Of a stretch of 64,000 nucleotides of DNA, positions 59,798-64,000 are shown piece by piece. The stretch is from DASXMT01 sp963812965. GTDB lineage: Bacteria; Actinomycetota; Acidimicrobiia; Acidimicrobiales; RAAP-2. Every line of letters starts with the position of its first letter. Within the stretch, counting starts at the first letter, position 1. Location of the stretch: assembly GCA_963812965.1 (NCBI GenBank), contig CAWEXG010000003.1, forward strand, positions 1-64,000, given 5' to 3'. Under the pieces are notes generated by a model. That model was not told where the DNA came from. It made no database searches and worked only from the letters and a program-made list of their open reading frames with translations. A program made the position numbers and the translations under genes.

Positions 59798-61087
59798 GGG
59801 CGCACCTGGCCTTGTCCGTGCACGACGTACTTGATACTGGTCAGCTCCCGCAGGCCCATCGGACCTCGAGCATGGAGCTTCTGGGTGGAGATGCCGATCT
59901 CGGCACCGAGACCGAGCTCTTCGCCATCCACGAACCGGGTCGACGCGTTGACCAGGACGGCAGCGGCATCGACCTCGGTGGTGAACCGAGCAGCAGTATC
60001 CAGGTCCCGGGTCACGATGGCCTCGGAGTGGCCCGTGCCGAACCGGGCGATCCTGTCGATGGCCTCGTCGACCCCACCCACGACCGCTATCGAAAGCCTG
60101 GGCCCGAGGAACTCGGTGGCGTAGTCCTCGTCCGTGGCCTCCTCGACCGAAGGGAGCACCGCCCGGGTAGCAGCATCGCCTACCAGCTCCACCCCGGCCA
60201 GAGCCTCGGCCACCCGGGGCAGGAACACATCGGCCACGTCTCGATGGACCAGCAGCGACTCGGCGGCGTTGCATACCCCGTGACGCTGGGTTTTCGCGTT
60301 GACCACGATCGCCTCGGCCATGGTGAGATCGGCAGCAGCATCCACGTAGACGTGACAGTTGCCGTCCCCGTCGATGACGTACGGCACGGTGGCGTGCTCC
60401 AAGACGGAAGCGATGAGCGACGGGCCGCCTCGGGGGATCAGACAGTCGATCATGCCGCGGAGCTGCATGAAGGCCACCGCCGACGCCCGGCTGGTGTCTT
60501 CGACCAGTCCCACCGCGTCTTCCGGCAAGCCGGCCTTGGCCGATCCCGCCCGCAGCAGCGAGACGATGGCAGTGTTGGACTCGATGGCCGACGAGGAACC
60601 TCGGAGGAGCACGGCGTTGCCCGACTTGAGACACAGACCAGCGGCATCGCTGGTCACGTTGGGCCGGTTCTCGTAGATGATGCCGATGACGCCGAGCGGC
60701 ACCCGCACTCGCTCGATCCGCAGCCCGTTGGGGCGAACCCACCCGTCGACGATCTCACCGACCGGATCGGGAAGCGTCGGCCACCTGGCGGAGTCCGGAG
60801 GCCATCCCGCTAATCCGCGACGGGGTGAGCCGCAAGCGGTCGAGCGCGGTGGCCGTCTCGGCCGCACCACCCTTGGCGCCGGCGGCGCCGGCCGTCTCGG
60901 CTCGCTCCAGGTCAACACCGTTGGCCTGAAGCACTTCATCGGTGTGCTGCTCCAGGAGATCAGCCCCCCGACGCAGCGCCTCGTCACGAGTGGCAGAGGA
61001 CGAACGGGCCACGAGCCTGGACGCCTGACGGGCACGTCGTCCCAGCTGTTCGAGTTGGGCCAGGTCGGCCACCGGGCTGGAGGTCAC
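59794..61087 (-). CDS. proA: Glutamate-5-semialdehyde dehydrogenase (gamma-glutamyl phosphate reductase), one frameshift
   Basis: Second step of proline synthesis. Start ATG 61087 and 102 residues run to GMASGLRQVADASRSGR, where the frame hits a stop; skipping one base near 60775 gives LPDPVGEIVDGWVRPNGL and the full remaining protein, including VPLGVIGIIYENRPNVT, the catalytic cysteine TQRHGVCNAAESLLVH and GPMGLRELTSIKYVV. Total about 430 residues, family length. One inserted base, probably a read error, given that the rest is intact. It follows proB in the same run and is directly coupled to MoxR. Confidence 0.92.
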
Positions 61088-61130
61088 CGCTGTAGCGTAC
61101 CGTCCGGTCGTTGCGGCCCTATCGGCTCGA

Positions 61131-63581
61131 TCAGAGGACTACGAGGTCGTCCCGGTGGACAATCTCGTGAGACACGTTCTCGGGCAGCTCAGAAGTCCGT
61201 CGTCCCGCCCACGACCTGACCTGTGACGAAGGATGGCGTACCAACCCCTTGGCGAAGACCGCTCCATCGGGACCGACGATCTCCACCGCGTCGTCCGGAC
61301 CGAACTCGCCCTTCGTCGACACCACGCCAGCGGGGAGCAACGATGTGCCCCGCTCCACCAGGGCACGGCGGGCACCGTCGTCCACCACCACCGTCCCCGA
61401 CGCGCCGATGGCGAAGGCGATCCACAGCTTCCGGGCCGGTAGGCGTCGTTCTCGGGGTCGGAACCGGGTTCCCACTCCCGCCTCGCCATCGATGACCGAC
61501 GTCAGCACCTGGGGGCGAGAGGCATCGGCGATGACCGCCTCCACCCCGGACCAGGTGGCGATCTTGGCTGCTGCCAGCTTGGAAGCCATGCCGCCGCTGC
61601 CGATCTGAGATCCGGGTCCTCCGGCGATCCGTTCGAGCTCGTGGTCGATCTCCACCACCTCCTCGATGAGCGATGCCTCGGCGGTGACCCGTGGATCACC
61701 GGTCAAGAGCCCGACAGTGTCGGTCAACAGCACCAAGAGGTCGGCTCCGACCAGATGGGCCACCAGCGCCGCCAAGCGGTCGTTGTCACCGAACCGGATC
61801 TCCTCGTCGGCCACGGCGTCGTTCTCGTTGACCACCGGCACGATGCCCAGCTCCACCAGGCGGCTCAGGGTCTGGCGGGCGTGGAGGTACTGGCTCCGGT
61901 GGACGAAGTCGAGGGGGGCCAGCAACACCTGGCCGGCGAGGAGGTCGAGGTCCCCGAGAGCATCGCTCCATACCCGCATGAGCTGGTGTTGGCCCACCGC
62001 CGCCACCGCCTGGAGCGTGGCCGGGTCAGAAGGTCGGGGTGCGTCCGGGGCGATGCTCGTCCAACCGGTGGCGATGGCACCCGAGGTGACCACGACCACG
62101 TGATGCCCGTCACCGCGGACTCGGGCCACCTCAGCCGCCAGGTTGGCGATGGCATCGACGTCAGGGGTGCCGGCGGTGGTGGTGACCGACGACGAGCCGA
62201 CCTTGACCACGACGGTGCGAGCGGTGGTCACGACCGACGTCCTTCGACGGCTGGGCGGATCACCGGTGAACTCGGGCTGGTCCCGGTACCAGACGAAGGA
62301 CAGCTCGCCGATGTGCACCAGATCACCGTCCTTGGCGCCGGCCCGAGCCAACGAGCGATCGACGCCGAGACGGCGCAGGCGATCCTGGATATAGGCGGCG
62401 GCCTCGTCGGTCGTGATGTCGTTCAGCGACACCGCCCGCTCGGCTTCCTTTCCCACCACGTCGAATACGCCGTCACTGACCTTGTTCACGACGATGCCGG
62501 CAGGAAGCGGGCGGTGGACGACGATGGTCCCGTCCCCCTCGGTCACCGCGGCACGTGCCTCGGTGACCAGACGGGACAGCGCACCGAGCAGCTCGGGAAT
62601 GCCCTGCCCAGTCACGGCCGAGATCAGCAGGTCGGGCATCAGTGTCTCGGTCTCGGGAGCACCGGTCGGTCTGGCCCCGGTCGTGAGGGGAAGCCCCGTA
62701 CCGGTGCCACCACCTCCCACCACGTCGGCCTTCGAGCCGACGACGAACCGAGGACGGTCGAGGAGCTCGGGGCGGTAGCGGGCCAGCTCGTCGAGGAGGA
62801 CCCGGCCTTGTTCTTCCGGCGTGACCCCAGTGACCGGCTCGAGCTCGAGCAGCATGAGCAGCACCCTGGCCCGGGTGACGTGTCGGAGAAAGCGGTGGCC
62901 CAGCCCCTTGCCGTCGGCAGCTCCTTCCACCAGCCCGGGGATGTCGGCCACAGTGAAGTTGACGTCGTCGCTGGTACGGACCACGCCGAGGTGAGGCTCC
63001 AAAGTGGTGAAGGGGTAGTCAGCGATCTTCGGCTTCGCTGCCGAGATTCGGGAGATCAACGTGCTCTTTCCGACGTTCGGGAAGCCGACCAGTGCCACAT
63101 CGGCGACCAGTGCCAGCTCCAGGTCGTACCACTGCTCATGGCCCTTCTCGCCTTGCTCGGCGAACGCCGGCGCTCGACGCCGGTTGCTCAGGAACGACGC
63201 GTTCCCCCGTCCGCCGCGCCCACCTGCCGCCGCCAGCCACCGATCCCCCGGTCCGACCAGGTCGGCGAGGACGGTGCCGTCCGCGTCGGACGCCTTGGTG
63301 CCCACCGGGACCGGCACCTCGAGATCGCTGCCCCGGGCACCGTGCTTCTTCTTCCCGCCTCCGTGACCGCCGTTGCCGGCCCGACGGTGGGGATGATCCC
63401 GGAAACTCAGCAGGGAGGACTGGTTGGTCGTGGCCACCAACCAGACATCCCCTCCCCTGGCACCGTCGCCGCCGTCGGGGCCGCCCTTGTCCACGTGCGC
63501 TTCACGCCGGAACGAAACTGCGCCTGCCCCCCCGTCACCGGCCTTGACGTGGATCTGTACCTCATCGACGAAGCCGGACAT
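61131..63581 (-). CDS. obg-proB: Obg GTPase fused in frame to glutamate 5-kinase (Obg::ProB)
   Basis: One frame of 816 residues. Residues 1 to about 440 are Obg: MSGFVDEVQIHVKAGDGGAG, Gly-rich Obg fold, G1 GFPNVGKS, G3 DIPGLVEGA, G4 SKAD and the OCT domain ending VHIGELSFVWYRD. After about 15 linker residues (QPEFTGDPPSRRRTS) comes a complete glutamate 5-kinase from about residue 447: RTVVVKVGSSSVTTTAG, VVTSGAIATGW, NENDAVADEEIRFGDND, GTGGMxTK-like SQIGSGGMASKLAAAKIA and a PUA domain. Obg assists 50S assembly and ppGpp signalling; ProB makes glutamyl phosphate. No stop separates them. An internal GTG (62235, with GAAGGA upstream) could also give free ProB, but Obg has no stop of its own. Confidence 0.92.
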   Translation of the reverse strand: MSGFVDEVQIHVKAGDGGAGAVSFRREAHVDKGGPDGGDGARGGDVWLVATTNQSSLLSFRDHPHRRAGNGGHGGGKKKHGARGSDLEVPVPVGTKASDADGTVLADLVGPGDRWLAAAGGRGGRGNASFLSNRRRAPAFAEQGEKGHEQWYDLELALVADVALVGFPNVGKSTLISRISAAKPKIADYPFTTLEPHLGVVRTSDDVNFTVADIPGLVEGAADGKGLGHRFLRHVTRARVLLMLLELEPVTGVTPEEQGRVLLDELARYRPELLDRPRFVVGSKADVVGGGGTGTGLPLTTGARPTGAPETETLMPDLLISAVTGQGIPELLGALSRLVTEARAAVTEGDGTIVVHRPLPAGIVVNKVSDGVFDVVGKEAERAVSLNDITTDEAAAYIQDRLRRLGVDRSLARAGAKDGDLVHIGELSFVWYRDQPEFTGDPPSRRRTSVVTTARTVVVKVGSSSVTTTAGTPDVDAIANLAAEVARVRGDGHHVVVVTSGAIATGWTSIAPDAPRPSDPATLQAVAAVGQHQLMRVWSDALGDLDLLAGQVLLAPLDFVHRSQYLHARQTLSRLVELGIVPVVNENDAVADEEIRFGDNDRLAALVAHLVGADLLVLLTDTVGLLTGDPRVTAEASLIEEVVEIDHELERIAGGPGSQIGSGGMASKLAAAKIATWSGVEAVIADASRPQVLTSVIDGEAGVGTRFRPRERRLPARKLWIAFAIGASGTVVVDDGARRALVERGTSLLPAGVVSTKGEFGPDDAVEIVGPDGAVFAKGLVRHPSSQVRSWAGRRTSELPENVSHEIVHRDDLVVL

Positions 63582-63848
63582 CCTGTGGATTCTACTGATC
63601 GTGCAGTTGAGACCGTAGATACGGCGCCCGAGAGCAGCGCTGTCGCAGCCGTTCGATAGTGATGGATGGAGCGGAGGTCGACCCGATCGGTTGGCGATGC
63701 GCTCCGAATTGCAAGAGGAGCGGAGCCACCCTTTGGATCGTTCCGGAGCATCGCGGCTCCATTCGCGCCATGCTGAACTCCATCTCGGGAGCGGCGTCGG
63801 CTCGGTGGAAGGCGCCTGGACCCAGAGCGGGAACGAGGAGGCGGAGTT

Positions 63849-64000
63849 GTGTCCGGAACCGATGAGCAGAGAACCGGCGAACAGGAAGCAGACCGGAGCG
63901 ACGGTGCGGCACCAGCACCGGTCGACGCGCCGTTGATCGGTGCGCAGACGATCGAAGCACGAGTGAGGGTGTTGGAGCATGCCATGGACGCCGTGATCGC
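63849..64000 (+). CDS. Hypothetical protein, truncated at window end
   Basis: GTG at 63849 with GGAGG and GGAG just upstream opens a frame without stops to the window end: 50 residues, acidic and polar at first, then QTIEARVRVLEHAMDAVI, which could begin a helix. Divergent from obg; the 267-bp gap between them shows no gene. Not recognised. Confidence 0.45.
   Translation, partial: MSGTDEQRTGEQEADRSDGAAPAPVDAPLIGAQTIEARVRVLEHAMDAVI

Noticed and set aside
58814..60742. MoxR with a 315-residue N-terminal extension
   Set aside because: The extra part is proA read in another frame; ATG 59797 overlaps the proA stop as expected.
61104..61124. CGGTCGTTGCGGCCCTATCGG near proA as a box
   Set aside because: One extra base breaks the alignment, and the GGGAC half is missing.

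Overview
The window is high-GC DNA that looks like a chromosome segment of an actinomycete, most likely class Acidimicrobiia. That placement is an inference from three things: actinobacterial gene order (rimP-nusA-ylxR-infB-rbfA-truB-ribF; ispG-site-2 protease-dxr-cdsA-frr-pyrH-tsf-rpsB; obg-proB-proA-nadD-rsfS; response regulator-kinase-GerMN lipoprotein), frequent GTG/TTG starts, and a secreted protein built from 42-residue ASDGGIFTFGDA repeats plus several wax ester synthase/diacylglycerol acyltransferases.

Region 1 (1-20.6 kb) is accessory metabolism: zinc alcohol dehydrogenases, a frameshifted aldehyde dehydrogenase, two ABC exporters, a flavin-binding PNPOx-like protein, a beta-phosphoglucomutase/GH65 phosphorylase pair, a phosphoribosyltransferase, a GAPDH-STAS operon, an acetyl-CoA hydrolase/transferase-family protein and two WS/DGATs. 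Seven of its transcription units carry the same 20-bp upstream element (consensus GGGACSTTCGGCCCTAKTGG, always pointing at the gene). It resembles the mycobacterial DosR (dormancy/hypoxia) box, and the gene families match those of a DosR-type regulon: redox balancing, fermentation, storage lipid and sugar phosphorolysis. This is the most interesting signal here, and it looks like a hypoxia/dormancy regulon island.

Region 2 (20.8-24.6 kb) is decayed and mobile DNA: a frameshifted SRPBCC-type gene, then an IS30-family element (21614-24443) into which an ISL3-family element (22741-24194) has inserted, with 20/23-matching terminal repeats and a perfect 8-bp target duplication. A tRNA-Gly(GCC) follows.

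Region 3 (24.8-49.7 kb) is core: a third WS/DGAT, dut, orn, an acyl-CoA synthetase, then a long minus-strand series for riboflavin cofactor, RNA modification, translation initiation, transcription elongation, prolyl-tRNA synthetase, MEP isoprenoid enzymes, a site-2 protease, CDP-diacylglycerol synthase, ribosome recycling, UMP kinase, EF-Ts, ribosomal protein S2 and a Xer recombinase. Several of these proteins carry large low-complexity extensions (IF-2, NusA, S2 and a ~480-residue N-terminal region on CdsA). ylxR appears to start at ATA.

Region 4 (49.8-64 kb) has an MtrAB-LpqB-like signalling operon, the rsfS/nadD group, the secreted repeat protein, and a minus-strand run obg::proB-proA-MoxR-VWA-histidine phosphatase. 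Obg and glutamate 5-kinase are encoded by one uninterrupted reading frame. xerC and proA each need one single-base frameshift to be intact; together with the multiply shifted aldehyde dehydrogenase and SRPBCC genes this means either base-level errors in the assembly or real decay.
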